A stretch of DNA of 64,000 nucleotides from Alcanivorax sp. S71-1-4 (GCF_009846755.1 NZ_AQOR01000022.1:1-64000); one strand, 5' to 3'; positions 26,541-38,024 are shown, counted from the first letter of the stretch. Made by a program: numbers and translations. The notes: generated by a model from the letters alone, not told the origin.

Positions 26541-27935
26541 ATGAAACCCGTGCTGGCCCTGGTGGGCCGTCCCAACGTGGGCAAGTCCACCCTGTTCAAT
26601 CGCCTGACCCGCACCCGCGATGCGCTGGTGGCGGACATGCCCGGCCTGACCCGCGACCGTAAATACGGCATCGGGCGCGGCGCTGAGCGTCCCTATGTGG
26701 TGATCGACACCGGCGGTATCGGCGAGGGCCTGGAAGGCGTGGCTGAGCCGACCACCGAGCAGGCGCGGCTGGCGCTGGCAGAAGCCGACGCGGTGCTGTT
26801 CCTGGTAGACGGCCGCGCCGGGCTGACCATCGCGGACCAGCAACTGGCGCAACTGATGCGCACCCTGAACAAGCCCGTGCACCTGGTGGTGAACAAGACC
26901 GACGGCCTGGATGAAGACTCCGCCATGGCCGAGTTCTACGCCCTGGGCCTGGGCGAGGTGCACGCCATTGCCGCCGTACACGGCCGCGGTGTGCGGCGCA
27001 TGCTGGACAACGTGCTGGCACCCTTCCCGTTGCCGCCGGAAGTCGATGCCGAAGAGCAGGCCGCCGACTCCGGCATCAAGGTCGCGGTGCTGGGCCGCCC
27101 GAACGTGGGCAAGTCCACCCTGGTGAACCGCCTGCTCGGTGAAGAGCGCGTGGTGGTCTACGACATGGCCGGCACCACCCGTGACACCATCGAGATCCCC
27201 TACGAACGCCACGGCAAACGCTACACGTTGCTGGACACCGCCGGTATCCGCCGGCGCGGCAAGGTGTTTGAGGCGGTGGAAAAATTCTCCGTGATCAAGG
27301 CCATGCAGGCGATCGACGATGCCCACGTGGTGGTCATCGTGATCGACGCACGCGAAGGCCTGACCGAACAGGATCTGCACCTGCTGGGCTATATCATCGA
27401 AGCCGGCCGTTCGGTGGTGATGGCGGTGAACAAGTGGGATGGGCTGTCGGTGGAACACCGCGAACAGGTCAAGGCCGAACTGGGCCGCCGGCTGGAATTC
27501 GCGCCCTGGATGCGCGTGCACACCATTTCCGCGCTGCACGGCACCGGCGTGGGCGACCTGTACCCGCTGATCGAGCGTGCCTGGGCGTCGGCGTTCCCGA
27601 AAGTCAGCACCAACAACCTGACACAAATGATGGAAGCCATCGTCGCCCGCCATCAGCCGCCGATCGTGGGCCGCAACCGCATCAAGCTGCGTTACGCGCA
27701 CATTGGCGGCAGCAATCCGCCGCGCATCATCATCCACGGCAGCAAGGCCGACTCCGTGCCGGCGGGGTATCGACGCTATCTGGAAAACCGTTTCCGCGAG
27801 CAACTCAAACTGGAAGGTACACCGGTGCGGGTCGAGTTCAAGAGCAGCGAGAACCCCTATGAGGGCAAGAAAAACACCCTCACCGAGCGCCAGATCCGCC
27901 GCAAGAAACGGTTGATGAAACACGTGAAACGCTGA
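26541..27935 (+). CDS. der: Ribosome biogenesis GTPase Der (EngA)
   Basis: 464 residues. Two tandem G domains, each with [10 protein letters not shown] (first near residue 9, second near 188), DxxG motifs (DTGGIG; DTAGIR) and NKxD motifs (NKTD; NKWD), then the C-terminal KH-like domain ([23 protein letters not shown]). Der acts in 50S subunit assembly. The ATG at 26541 starts directly before the first G domain. Last gene of the conserved housekeeping block. Confidence 0.96.
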   Translation: MKPVLALVGRPNVGKSTLFNRLTRTRDALVADMPGLTRDRKYGIGRGAERPYVVIDTGGIGEGLEGVAEPTTEQARLALAEADAVLFLVDGRAGLTIADQQLAQLMRTLNKPVHLVVNKTDGLDEDSAMAEFYALGLGEVHAIAAVHGRGVRRMLDNVLAPFPLPPEVDAEEQAADSGIKVAVLGRPNVGKSTLVNRLLGEERVVVYDMAGTTRDTIEIPYERHGKRYTLLDTAGIRRRGKVFEAVEKFSVIKAMQAIDDAHVVVIVIDAREGLTEQDLHLLGYIIEAGRSVVMAVNKWDGLSVEHREQVKAELGRRLEFAPWMRVHTISALHGTGVGDLYPLIERAWASAFPKVSTNNLTQMMEAIVARHQPPIVGRNRIKLRYAHIGGSNPPRIIIHGSKADSVPAGYRRYLENRFREQLKLEGTPVRVEFKSSENPYEGKKNTLTERQIRRKKRLMKHVKR

Positions 27936-28025
27936 CCGTTTCATCGCGCGGCGCGCCAAAAGGCGCTATAGCCGGCACCCCGCTGAGAGTACACTGCCCC
28001 GAAATAACGATTGATCGGGGAGCTC

Positions 28026-30173
28026 ATGCGAAGCCTGTTGCTTGTGCTGGTGATGTCCGCCACCAGCCAGGGCGCGGTTGCCGCGCTGGATTGGCCGCCG
28101 GCCAGTGAACATGAAACCGCCGGGGCATCAGCCTCCGGCATGCCGGTGGTGCTGACCCCCGCGCGCCTGCGCCAGCCGCAGTCGGAAGTGCCCGCCAGCG
28201 TCACGGTCATCGACCGCAGCCTGATCGAGGCCAGCGGCGCGCGGGAAATCTATCAGTTGTTCCGCCTGGTGCCCGGCATGGCGGCGCTGAACGTGGACGG
28301 CAACGTCCCCACCGTGGCCTACCATCCCACCCAGGCCCGTGATACCCGCCGCATGCTGGTGCTGGTGGATGGCCGCTCGGTGTACCAGCCCGGCCTGTCG
28401 CGGGTGCTGTGGAACGATATCCCGCTGGAAGTCGAGGACATCGAGCGCATCGAAGTCACCCGTGGCCCCAATGCTGCCGCCTACGGTGCCAACGCCTTCA
28501 CCGGCATCATCAACATCATCAGCCGCCACCCGGAAGACGTGATCGGCACCACGGTGAGTGCCCGGGGGGGCAACAATGGCGTGCGCGATGTGCGCCTGAC
28601 CGATGGCCGGCGCTGGTCCGGCGGCGGCCTGCGCCTGACCGCCGCGCGCCGTGCCGACGAGGGCTATGATGACGACATCCTCTATCTCGGCCACCCCCTG
28701 CGGGACGCCAGGGACGTCCACACGTTCAACCTGCGCCTGGCCCACCACCTGAATCTGCGCGACACGCTGGAAGTGTTTGCCGGAGGCGCCCGCACCGCGT
28801 TGCAGCGGCCAGTGGATGCCGGGCTGTTGACCTTTGTCGACTACACCCGCCTGCCGGAGGAAGACAACCGCTCCGGCTTTCTGCAACTGCGCTGGTCGCG
28901 GGAAATGTCCGACCAGCATCAGCTGCGCGTGCAGGCGTACGGCCAGTACACGCGCGCCGGCACCTCACAGGGTGTCTGCACGCTGGACCCGCTGACCGGC
29001 CTGCCCGGTCCGGGCGGCGGCGTGTTCTACAGTCGCGAGCTGCGTGATCTGTATGAAGCCAACAACCGGGATCTGGACGCGACCCTGGCGGCTTTTCCCT
29101 CCGACCCGGCCGTCATCAACCGCTACGGCATACTCGCCGGCAGCGGTGCTTCGCCGTTCTGCCACGGGCTCGGGGTGGAGGTGGAAGAGCAGCGGGCCGA
29201 CCTGGAAATCGAGGACACCCTGCAACTGCACCGCCGCGTGCGCCTGGTCAGTGGTGCCAACGTGCGCCAGGATCGTGCCCGGTCCCAGGTGTTCCTCCGT
29301 GGTACACACCAGAACAACAGCCAGGCGCTGTTCAGCAACCTGGAGTTGATGCCGCTGGACCCGGTGCGCGTCAACCTGGGCGGGTTTTATCAGTGGGACG
29401 AAATCAATGGCAGCGAATTCAGCCCGCGCGCCGCGCTGATCTGGACCCCGGCGCCGGGCCATGGCGTGCGTCTGGTTTATTCGCGTGCGGTGCGCAGTGT
29501 CGATATCTATGAGGACCAGGCGGACAGCAGCATCCAGCCGGAGCGCCTGCCGGCGGACTACCGTCAGAACGCCGTCGCATTGCTCGGCTGGGCGCAGCCT
29601 GAACTGTTCCTGACCCAGCGCAGCGACGGCAAGCTGAAATCCGAGCGCATCCGCTCACGCGAACTGGGTTATTTCGGTCGCATGGGGCAGTTCGAGATTG
29701 ATGTACGCTTCTTCAACGAGCACCTCACTGATCTGATCAGCCGTCCCGTGAATCCGTTTCAGTTCGAGGCCGGTAATGCCGATAAAGTGGATCACCGGGG
29801 CTGGGAAACCCAGCTCGCCTGGTGGCCGCACCGGCGGCATCTGCTGCGCCTCACTGCGGCCCGGGTGCTGACCGAGGCGAGCACCGGGTTCGAACGCCGC
29901 CTGATTGCACGTAACAGTGGCAGCCTGCTGTGGCGTTACGATTTTGCTGATGGCTGGTTGTTCTCCTCGGCCTACTATCTGGCTAAAGATTACAACGACT
30001 ACCGCTACGAACAGGCCACCGCACAACTGGCCAAACGCTATCATCTCGGCCCAACGGAACTGGAGCTGCGCGCCATGATTGAACATAACCTCTCGGGTGA
30101 TCCCGTCGTCTTTGACGAGAACCTCTACCGCGACAACAGCCGTTACTGGTTTGCCGTGGCGCTAAACTTCTGA
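28026..30173 (+). CDS. TonB-dependent outer-membrane receptor
   Basis: 715 residues from the ATG at 28026 (GGGGAG before it). Signal peptide, then a plug domain (VPASVTVIDRSLIEASGAREI, IERIEVTRGPNAAAYGANAFTGIINIISR), then a beta-barrel ending in an aromatic residue (YWFAVALNF), the outer-membrane sorting signal. No TonB-box is obvious. It imports a scarce nutrient (siderophore, cobalamin, copper or similar; the ligand is unknown). It is directly followed by a periplasmic binding protein and a hybrid kinase, suggesting a sensing and uptake unit. Confidence 0.9.
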   Translation: MRSLLLVLVMSATSQGAVAALDWPPASEHETAGASASGMPVVLTPARLRQPQSEVPASVTVIDRSLIEASGAREIYQLFRLVPGMAALNVDGNVPTVAYHPTQARDTRRMLVLVDGRSVYQPGLSRVLWNDIPLEVEDIERIEVTRGPNAAAYGANAFTGIINIISRHPEDVIGTTVSARGGNNGVRDVRLTDGRRWSGGGLRLTAARRADEGYDDDILYLGHPLRDARDVHTFNLRLAHHLNLRDTLEVFAGGARTALQRPVDAGLLTFVDYTRLPEEDNRSGFLQLRWSREMSDQHQLRVQAYGQYTRAGTSQGVCTLDPLTGLPGPGGGVFYSRELRDLYEANNRDLDATLAAFPSDPAVINRYGILAGSGASPFCHGLGVEVEEQRADLEIEDTLQLHRRVRLVSGANVRQDRARSQVFLRGTHQNNSQALFSNLELMPLDPVRVNLGGFYQWDEINGSEFSPRAALIWTPAPGHGVRLVYSRAVRSVDIYEDQADSSIQPERLPADYRQNAVALLGWAQPELFLTQRSDGKLKSERIRSRELGYFGRMGQFEIDVRFFNEHLTDLISRPVNPFQFEAGNADKVDHRGWETQLAWWPHRRHLLRLTAARVLTEASTGFERRLIARNSGSLLWRYDFADGWLFSSAYYLAKDYNDYRYEQATAQLAKRYHLGPTELELRAMIEHNLSGDPVVFDENLYRDNSRYWFAVALNF

Positions 30174-30184
30174 CAGGTATCGTC

Positions 30185-31054
30185 ATGAAGCCCTGGTGGC
30201 CCGCGCTGGTTGTCCTGCTACTGTGCCTGGCGGCGCAGGGGGTTGGCGCGGCCGGTGTGAAACTGGCGCTTACGGGGGCCTCGGACAGCTTCCGGGAGCG
30301 CTTCAGTGTCGCGCTCGATGAGGAACTGGCGCGGCTGTCCGCGGACGGCATCAGCTGGGTCGAGCCGCGCAAGGCGGACCTCACCCTGGCGCTGGGTGAC
30401 AGTGCCTTCCGCGACGCCCTGACCCTGCGCCGGCCCGTGCTGGGCCTGTTTGTCAGCCGCGACGTGGCGCTGGAAGCGTTCACCGCCGGCTGTGGCTGCA
30501 GCGCCTTCTTCAGTGAAACCGATCCGATCCGGCAACTGCGCCTGGCGCGCCTGCTGTTTCCCGGCGCCTACCGGGTCGGTGTGCTGACCAGCCCCGGGAG
30601 TGCCTGGGTTGCCGGGCTGCTGGGCCCGTATGCCGAGCGCCGCGAGATTACCCTGATACACAGTGAAGTGGCGGACAGTAATGCGCTGGCACGGGAGTTG
30701 CCTCGCCTGTTGTCGCAGGTGGACGTGCTGCTCGCGGTGAACGATGCGCAGCTGTACACCGCCAGCACGGCGCGGCTGATCCTGCTGACCAGTTACCGCC
30801 AGAACAAGCCTGTCATCGGTCCGGACGAACTGTTCGTGCAGGCCGGCAGTGTCGCCACCACCTTCACCTCCGGTGAAGACATGGTGCAACAGGCTGCTCG
30901 CGCCGTGGCGGACTACGAGGACCGTGGCCGGCTGCCGCCGCCGGACTTCGCTACCGCGTTTTCCGTTCAGGTGAACCAGCATGTAGCGCGTTCCTATGGC
31001 GTGCCGGTACTCAATGAACAGACCCTGCGGCAGCAACTGGAGGCCGGCGAGTGA
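30185..31054 (+). CDS. Periplasmic ABC-type substrate-binding protein
   Basis: 289 residues. Sec signal peptide (cleavage near VGAAG) without a lipobox. The body resembles the ABC_sub_bind/peripla_BP type (YRVGVLTSPGSAW; DVLLAVNDAQLYTASTARLILLTSYRQNKPVIGPDELFV), as seen in proteins that feed sensor kinases. There is no transporter permease or ATPase gene nearby. It overlaps the hybrid kinase start by 4 bp and follows the TonB receptor by 11 bp. I infer that it captures a ligand and signals to the kinase. Confidence 0.75.
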   Translation: MKPWWPALVVLLLCLAAQGVGAAGVKLALTGASDSFRERFSVALDEELARLSADGISWVEPRKADLTLALGDSAFRDALTLRRPVLGLFVSRDVALEAFTAGCGCSAFFSETDPIRQLRLARLLFPGAYRVGVLTSPGSAWVAGLLGPYAERREITLIHSEVADSNALARELPRLLSQVDVLLAVNDAQLYTASTARLILLTSYRQNKPVIGPDELFVQAGSVATTFTSGEDMVQQAARAVADYEDRGRLPPPDFATAFSVQVNQHVARSYGVPVLNEQTLRQQLEAGE

Positions 31055-32976
31055 AACCCATGCGCTCTCTGCAACAGCAACTCCAGGTGCTGGGCATCCT
31101 GCCCGCCCTGATCCTGCTGGTGTTGCTGCTGGGCCTGCTGACCTGGCAGCGCTTCGGTGATGCGGCAGCCGAGCTCGACGGTAAAGGCCGCTTCATCGTG
31201 CGACATCTGGCGTCCTCGTCCGAATACGGCGTGTTGTCCGGCAACTATGAAGATCTGCGTCAACAGGCGCGGCTGGCGTTGCAGGACCCGGAAGTCCGCT
31301 ACGTGCTGTACACCGATACCGACGGCCAGGTGCTGCTTTATCAGGGGACCGACGATGCCGTGACGCAGCCGGAAGAGCGGCAGGAATCACTGCGCACCTA
31401 CCGGGCCCGCATCTATCGCCAGCCACTGTTCTTTACGCCCGAGTTCAGCGACGCGATCCCGGTGCCGCCGGCACGCCCGGAAGTGATTGGCGAAGTCAGC
31501 CTGGGCCTCTCGAACGCGTCTGTGGCGGCCCGTCAGCGGGAAATCCTGCTGGCCAGCCTGGCGCCGGCCGTGGCGGCGGTGATCGTGGCGCTGTGGATCG
31601 CCGCGCGGCTGGCTCGCACCATTTCGGTGCCCATCAACCGGTTGTCGCGGCTGGTGCGGGTGATCCGTGGCGGCGGGTACCACGTGCGCGGCGCCAGCCC
31701 GCTGCAGGGAGAACTGGCCGGCCTGCAGAACGACATCAACGAACTGGCCGCCGCCCTGGAGCGCGCCCGGCGCGAGCAGGATGCGGCCATGGATGAATTG
31801 CGCGAGGCCCGCCAGCGGGCGGAGTCTGCCAGCCAGGCCAAGAGCGGCTTTCTGGCCATGATGAGCCACGAACTGCGCACGCCCATGAACGGCGTGCTTG
31901 GCATGCTGCAATTGATGGAGACCACCGCGCTCAGCCGGGAACAGCAGGAATACGCCTCGGCGGCGGTGGAATCCACCAACCATCTGCTCGAAGTGATCAA
32001 TGACATCCTCGATTTCTCGCGTATCGAATCCGGCCGCATGGACATCGAGCAGTTGTTCTTTGCCCCGGAAGAGCTGGTGCGCAACTGCATCGCCAACTTC
32101 CGTTATCTGGCCGAGCAGAAAGGGCTGGTGCTGGCACTGGACGGCATCGATTCGCTGGCCAATGTGGAAGTGCGCTCCGACCCGACCCGCATGCGTCAGG
32201 TGCTCAGCAACCTGGTCGCCAACGCGATCAAATTCACCGACCAGGGCAGCGTCACGGTGCGCGCCGGGTGTGAGCCGGTACCGGGCAGCAGCCGCGTGGA
32301 GCTGTTCCTGTCAGTGAGCGACACCGGCATCGGCATCGCCCGCGACAAGCTTGAGGGTCTGTTCGACGCGTTCTCGCAAGTGGATTCTTCCACTTCGCGC
32401 CGCTACGGCGGTGCCGGCCTCGGGCTGGCCATCTCCCGGCGGCTGTGCACCATGCTCGGCGGCCGGCTGGAAGTCGACTCGGCGCCGGGGGAGGGCACCT
32501 GTTTCACGGCCACCTTCTTGGTCGACAGCCGCCCCCGGGCGCTGGCGCGCGCCGGTAGCGGGAGCGAAGAGCGGGTACTGGACCTCAGCGGCCGTGTCCT
32601 GCTGGTGGAAGACAACGCGGTCAATCGCATGGTGGCGCAGCGCATGCTCAGCGGCACCGGGCTGGATACCGTGACCGCCGAGAACGGTGAACAGGCACTG
32701 GCACTGCTGGAGCAGGAAGAGTTCGACTGCGTGCTGATGGATATCCAGATGCCGGTGCTTGATGGCCTGGAGGCCACCCGGCAACTGCGCAGCCGCGAAC
32801 GCAAGACCGGCCGCCGCCGCACACCGGTGATCGCCCTGACCGCCAACGCCCTCTCCGGCGAGCGGGAACGCTGCCTGGCCGTCGGCATGGACGATTACCT
32901 GGCCAAACCCTTCCAGCGCCGCAAGCTGCTGTACATGGTGGCCCGTTATCTCCCAGGCAGCCCATTGGGGGGGTAG
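31051..32976 (+). CDS. Hybrid sensor histidine kinase/response regulator
   Basis: 641 residues. TM1 (residues ~12-32), a ~130-residue periplasmic domain (CHASE8-like), TM2 (~165-187), HAMP, HisKA with phospho-His273 (MSHELRTPMN), HATPase with N box and G boxes (DTGIGI; GGAGLGLAI) and a C-terminal receiver with Asp564 (VLMDIQMP). There is no Hpt or output domain, so signal must pass to a separate Hpt protein or regulator. GTG start coupled to the binding-protein gene. The stop codon falls in the left inverted repeat of the element at 32972. Confidence 0.9.
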   Translation: MKPMRSLQQQLQVLGILPALILLVLLLGLLTWQRFGDAAAELDGKGRFIVRHLASSSEYGVLSGNYEDLRQQARLALQDPEVRYVLYTDTDGQVLLYQGTDDAVTQPEERQESLRTYRARIYRQPLFFTPEFSDAIPVPPARPEVIGEVSLGLSNASVAARQREILLASLAPAVAAVIVALWIAARLARTISVPINRLSRLVRVIRGGGYHVRGASPLQGELAGLQNDINELAAALERARREQDAAMDELREARQRAESASQAKSGFLAMMSHELRTPMNGVLGMLQLMETTALSREQQEYASAAVESTNHLLEVINDILDFSRIESGRMDIEQLFFAPEELVRNCIANFRYLAEQKGLVLALDGIDSLANVEVRSDPTRMRQVLSNLVANAIKFTDQGSVTVRAGCEPVPGSSRVELFLSVSDTGIGIARDKLEGLFDAFSQVDSSTSRRYGGAGLGLAISRRLCTMLGGRLEVDSAPGEGTCFTATFLVDSRPRALARAGSGSEERVLDLSGRVLLVEDNAVNRMVAQRMLSGTGLDTVTAENGEQALALLEQEEFDCVLMDIQMPVLDGLEATRQLRSRERKTGRRRTPVIALTANALSGERERCLAVGMDDYLAKPFQRRKLLYMVARYLPGSPLGG

Positions 32977-33232
32977 GGTGGGTAGAGCCAAAGGCGAAAC
33001 CCAACGGGTCCATGCCCGTTATTCACTCCCGCAAAGTCATCGAAATCACCCAGCTTGGGAGGTAGGTCATTTCGATGGTTTTGTGCGAGCAGTGTGGTGC
33101 ATGGAGCCAGGTCGTTTCGATGGTTTTGTGCGAGCAGTGCGCTATATGGAGGCAGGTAGTTTCGATGGTTTTGTGAGAGCAGTGCGCTACATGGACCCGG
33201 TGGGTTTCGCCTTTGGCTCTACCCGCCCTACC
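32972..33232. repeat. Miniature element: 43-bp inverted repeats around 3 x 45-bp tandem repeats
   Basis: Left arm 32972-33014 and right arm 33190-33232 are inverted copies matching at 41 of 43 positions; complementarity continues a few bases outward. The arms begin GGTAGGGTGGGTAGAGCC. Three direct repeats of exactly 45 bp lie at 33065-33109, 33110-33154 and 33155-33199, sharing TTTCGATGGTTTTGTG. The first arm supplies the kinase TAG stop; the last repeat overlaps the right arm by ten bases. It is probably a REP-like or MITE-like non-autonomous repeat. A short ORF runs through it (32978-33247), with an FDGFVRAV peptide repeated, but has no convincing start signal. Confidence 0.8.
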
Positions 33233-33255
33233 GCCCCACCAAAGTAGGTGGCGCT

Positions 33256-34632
33256 TCAGGGCGAATCCGGCCCGGGATGAACCGCCAGCACTTCGGATTC
33301 CACCTCACCATCGGCCAGCCGGGTGCGTAACCGGTCGCCGGGTTGGGCGGTTGCCACAGAGCGCAGCGCCGTGTCGCCGACGAAACTGATGCTGTAGCCG
33401 CGTCCGAGCGTGGCCAGCGGGCTGGCGGTGTGCAGTCGCTGGCCAAGCTGGACCAGGTCGCGCTGGGCCTGCTTCACCTGCCGGGGCACCGGCAGCACCA
33501 GCCGCCGGGCCAGCGTGGTCAGTTGCTGCTGGCGGCGGGCCAGCAATGCGGAGGGGTTCTGCGCCTGCAACCGGCGCGACAACTGGTGTACCTGCTGGCC
33601 TGCCAGCGCCAGTTGATGGCGTATCTGCCGTTGCAGCCGGGCGTCCAGCTCATCCAGTTGCTGGGCGTGCTGCTCCAGCCGCTCACGCGGGTGGCGCAGC
33701 CGCCGGCGCAGCGCATTCAGGCGCTCTGCCTGTTGCAGCAGATGCCGCTGTACCTGCCGCGCCAGCCGGCGCTGCGCCACCTTCAGGCGGTCCGTGAACA
33801 GGGACAGGTCCGGGCCGACCAGTTCGGCAGCCGCGGATGGCGTCGGCGCGCGCACATCGGCGGCGAAATCGGTCAGGCCGGTGTCCACCTCGTGGCCCAC
33901 CGCCGAGACCACCGGAATGCCGCTGGCGGCCACGTCCCGCGCCAGTTGCTCATCATTGAAAGCCCACAGATCTTCCAGCGAACCGCCACCCCGGGCCAGG
34001 ATCAGCACGTCGCACTCCTGGCGCGCATTGGCCAGCGCCAGCGCGGCACGCAACTGGCCAGGCGCTTCCCGGCCCTGTACGGCGGCAGGGTAGATCAGCA
34101 CCGGAATCTGCGGGCAGCGGCGTTTGAGCACGTGCAGAATGTCGCGGATCACCGCACCGCTGGGCGAGGTGATCACGCCGATCTGGCGTGGCAGCGCCGG
34201 CAGCAGGCGCTTGCGGTCACTCTCGAACAGCCCCTCGGCGCGCAGTTTTTCCTTCAATGCCTCGAACTGCTGGCGCAGCCGGCCTTCACCGGCTTCCTCC
34301 ATGTGCTCCACCACCAGCTGGAAGCTGCCGCGCGGCACATACAGCGTGATCCGCGCGCGCACCAGCACCTGCTGGCCGTTGCGGGGGGTAAACCGCAACA
34401 TCTGGTTGCGATTGCGGAACATGGCCGCCGTCACCTGGGCGCGATCGTCCTTGAGACTGAAGTACAGGTGGCCGGACGCCGGGCGCGACAGATTGGACAG
34501 CTCTGCCTCCAGCCAGATCAGCGGGAAACTGCCTTCCAGCAGGCCCTGGGCCTCCAGATTCAGGCGGCTGACGGTGTAGACACGCCGTTCCGCCGTGGGG
34601 TGGCCAGCGAGGATATCGGGGTCAATGCTCAT
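33256..34632 (-). CDS. xseA: Exodeoxyribonuclease VII large subunit
   Basis: 458 residues from the ATG at 34632. N-terminal OB-fold (YTVSRLNLEAQGLLEGSFPLIW; SGHLYFSLKDDRAQV), then the catalytic ExoVII_Large core (IGVITSPSGAVIRDILHVL; GRGGGSLEDLWAFND with one change, reading ARGGGS; AVGHEVDTGLTDFAADVRAPTPSAAAE) and a long coiled-coil C-terminus. With XseB it degrades single-stranded DNA. Divergent from guaB, as in E. coli. Its 3' end abuts the repeat element. Confidence 0.94.
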   Translation of the reverse strand: MSIDPDILAGHPTAERRVYTVSRLNLEAQGLLEGSFPLIWLEAELSNLSRPASGHLYFSLKDDRAQVTAAMFRNRNQMLRFTPRNGQQVLVRARITLYVPRGSFQLVVEHMEEAGEGRLRQQFEALKEKLRAEGLFESDRKRLLPALPRQIGVITSPSGAVIRDILHVLKRRCPQIPVLIYPAAVQGREAPGQLRAALALANARQECDVLILARGGGSLEDLWAFNDEQLARDVAASGIPVVSAVGHEVDTGLTDFAADVRAPTPSAAAELVGPDLSLFTDRLKVAQRRLARQVQRHLLQQAERLNALRRRLRHPRERLEQHAQQLDELDARLQRQIRHQLALAGQQVHQLSRRLQAQNPSALLARRQQQLTTLARRLVLPVPRQVKQAQRDLVQLGQRLHTASPLATLGRGYSISFVGDTALRSVATAQPGDRLRTRLADGEVESEVLAVHPGPDSP

Positions 34633-34708
34633 GGTGGCAGAGTCTACCTGCTTCCGGCACGGCGCGCGCGAACCGTGGATTGACATTTACCCGCAACCCG
34701 CCAACCCC

Positions 34709-34714
34709 TATAAT
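34709..34714 (+). promoter_or_regulatory. -10 box of the guaB promoter
   Basis: TATAAT 38 bp before the guaB ATG. With a 17-bp spacer the -35 is TTTACC; a perfect TTGACA lies at 34680-34685 but is 23 bp away and probably not the -35. Confidence 0.6.
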
Positions 34715-34739
34715 TGCCCGCTTAATTTTCGCCCACTAG

Positions 34740-36221
<1,482 letters not shown>

Positions 36222-36257
36222 AGCAGTACCTAGCCCCTGGCAGGTCGAAGGCAAAAT

Positions 36258-36283
36258 CGGTCGGGCTGGCTCCGGCCGTTTTT
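36258..36283 (+). terminator. Intrinsic terminator/attenuator between guaB and guaA
   Basis: CGGTCGG-GCTGGCT-CCGGCCG with five Ts after it: a 7-bp stem including one G-U pair. Since guaB and guaA are normally co-transcribed, it probably permits partial read-through. Confidence 0.5.
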
Positions 36284-36381
36284 GCTTTCTGATCCACGGT
36301 AAACAAGCCAGTGAACGCGTCCGGCCAGCGCCGGGCACCCGAGATGAACACGACGCCCGTCGTCGCAGCGGATTGCAGACC

Positions 36382-37953
36382 ATGAAAGACATTCATTCCC
36401 AGCGCATCCTGATTCTGGATTTCGGCTCGCAGTACACCCAGCTGATCGCCCGCCGCGTGCGTGAGATCGGCGTCTATTGCGAAATCCGGGCCTTTGATAT
36501 GGATGACGCGGAAATCCGCGCCTTCGACCCGGCCGGCGTGATTCTTTCCGGTGGCCCGGAAACCGTGACCATGACCGAAACCCCGCGCGCTCCGCAGCGC
36601 GTGTTCGAACTCGGCGTGCCGGTGCTGGGCATCTGCTACGGCATGCAGACCATGGCCTCGCAACTCGGTGGCGCCGTCATCAACGGCGAAAAACACGAAT
36701 TCGGCTACGCCCGCGTCGAAAAACGCGAGCCCAACAGCCTGCTTGACGGCATCGTCGATCACGAAGAAGACGCCCGCAATTTCCTCGACGTCTGGATGAG
36801 CCACGGCGACCGCGTCGACGGCGTGCCCGGTGGCTTCGTCATTGCGGCCAGCACCGACTCCTGCCCGATCGCGGCCATGGCCGACGACGAACGCCGCTTC
36901 TATGGCGTGCAGTTCCACCCGGAAGTGACGCACACGCTGCAAGGCGGCCGCCTGCTGGAGCGTTTCGTACGTGATATCTGCCAGTGCGAAAAACTCTGGA
37001 CCCCGGACAACATCATCGAAGATGCCATCGCCCAGATCCGCGAACTGGTGCGCGACGAAGAAGTGATCCTCGGCCTCTCCGGCGGCGTGGATTCCTCCGT
37101 CGTCGCCGCGCTGCTGCACAAGGCCATCGGCGAACAGCTCACCTGCGTGTTCGTGGACAACGGCCTGCTGCGTCACCGCGAAGGTGACCAGGTGATGGAA
37201 ATGTTCGCCGAGAACATGGGCGTCAAAGTCATTCGCGTCGATGCTGAAGACATCTTCCTGAGCAAACTGGCCGGCGTTGCCGACCCGGAACAGAAACGCA
37301 AGATCATCGGCAACACCTTCATCGACATCTTCGATGCCGAAGCCGCCAAACTGGCAAACGCCCACTGGCTGGCCCAGGGCACCATCTACCCGGACGTAAT
37401 CGAATCCGCCGCCAGCAAGACCGGCAAGGCACACGTGATCAAATCCCACCACAACGTGGGCGGCCTGCCCGAGCACATGAAACTCAAACTGGTCGAGCCC
37501 CTGCGTGAACTGTTCAAGGACGAAGTGCGCAAAATCGGCCTGGAACTGGGCCTGCCCTACGACATGGTCTACCGCCATCCCTTCCCCGGCCCCGGCCTGG
37601 GCGTGCGGATCCTCGGCGAAGTGAAAAAGGAATACGCCGACACCCTGCGGCTGGCGGACGATATCTTCATCACCGAACTGCATGCCGCCGGTCTGTACCA
37701 CAAGACCAGCCAGGCGTTTACCGTGTTCCTGCCAGTGAAATCGGTGGGCGTGGTGGGCGATGCCCGCCGGTATGAATATGTGGTGGCGTTGCGTGCGGTG
37801 GAAACCATCGACTTCATGACGGCGCGCTGGGCGCATTTGCCGTATGACTTTCTGGAGAAAGTGTCGAGCCGGATTATCAATGAGATTCCGGGGATCAGTC
37901 GGGTGACTTACGATGTGTCGTCGAAGCCGCCGGCGACGATTGAGTGGGAGTGA
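36382..37953 (+). CDS. guaA: GMP synthase (glutamine-hydrolysing)
   Basis: 523 residues. Class I glutamine amidotransferase domain (catalytic Cys in GICYGMQ, then the FHPEV triad part), ATP-pyrophosphatase domain with P-loop GLSGGVDSS, and the dimerisation domain ending TIEWE. It converts XMP to GMP. The ATG at 36382 is chosen over an upstream TTG. Synonymous codon style changes visibly in roughly the last 60 codons (more G-ending CGG/GGG/TTG/CCG). The 3' end of guaA is a known insertion point for genomic islands, and an AT-rich cassette follows. Confidence 0.96.
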   Translation: MKDIHSQRILILDFGSQYTQLIARRVREIGVYCEIRAFDMDDAEIRAFDPAGVILSGGPETVTMTETPRAPQRVFELGVPVLGICYGMQTMASQLGGAVINGEKHEFGYARVEKREPNSLLDGIVDHEEDARNFLDVWMSHGDRVDGVPGGFVIAASTDSCPIAAMADDERRFYGVQFHPEVTHTLQGGRLLERFVRDICQCEKLWTPDNIIEDAIAQIRELVRDEEVILGLSGGVDSSVVAALLHKAIGEQLTCVFVDNGLLRHREGDQVMEMFAENMGVKVIRVDAEDIFLSKLAGVADPEQKRKIIGNTFIDIFDAEAAKLANAHWLAQGTIYPDVIESAASKTGKAHVIKSHHNVGGLPEHMKLKLVEPLRELFKDEVRKIGLELGLPYDMVYRHPFPGPGLGVRILGEVKKEYADTLRLADDIFITELHAAGLYHKTSQAFTVFLPVKSVGVVGDARRYEYVVALRAVETIDFMTARWAHLPYDFLEKVSSRIINEIPGISRVTYDVSSKPPATIEWE

Positions 37954-37975
37954 TCACCCGTTTAGCTAATATCCG

Positions 37976-38003
37976 AAAGCCCGCGTGATAGCGGGCTTTT
38001 TTT
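37976..38003 (+). terminator. Intrinsic terminator of guaA
   Basis: AAAGCCCGC-GTGATA-GCGGGCTTT followed by Ts: a 9-bp stem with a full U-tail. It begins 23 bp after the guaA stop and also separates guaA from the convergent accessory genes. Confidence 0.9.
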
Positions 38004-38024
38004 GATATGCCATGCAGTTCGCGA

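Noticed and set aside
33065-33199. Tandem 45-bp repeats as a CRISPR array
   Set aside because: The repeats are contiguous without unique spacers, and no cas gene is present.
32978-33247. Small protein with repeated FDGFVRAV units
   Set aside because: The frame lies wholly in the inverted-repeat element; the codon periodicity follows from the 45-bp repeat length, and no start signal is seen.
34680-34685. Perfect TTGACA as the guaB -35 box
   Set aside because: It is 23 bp from the TATAAT, too far for a sigma-70 promoter; kept only as a remark.
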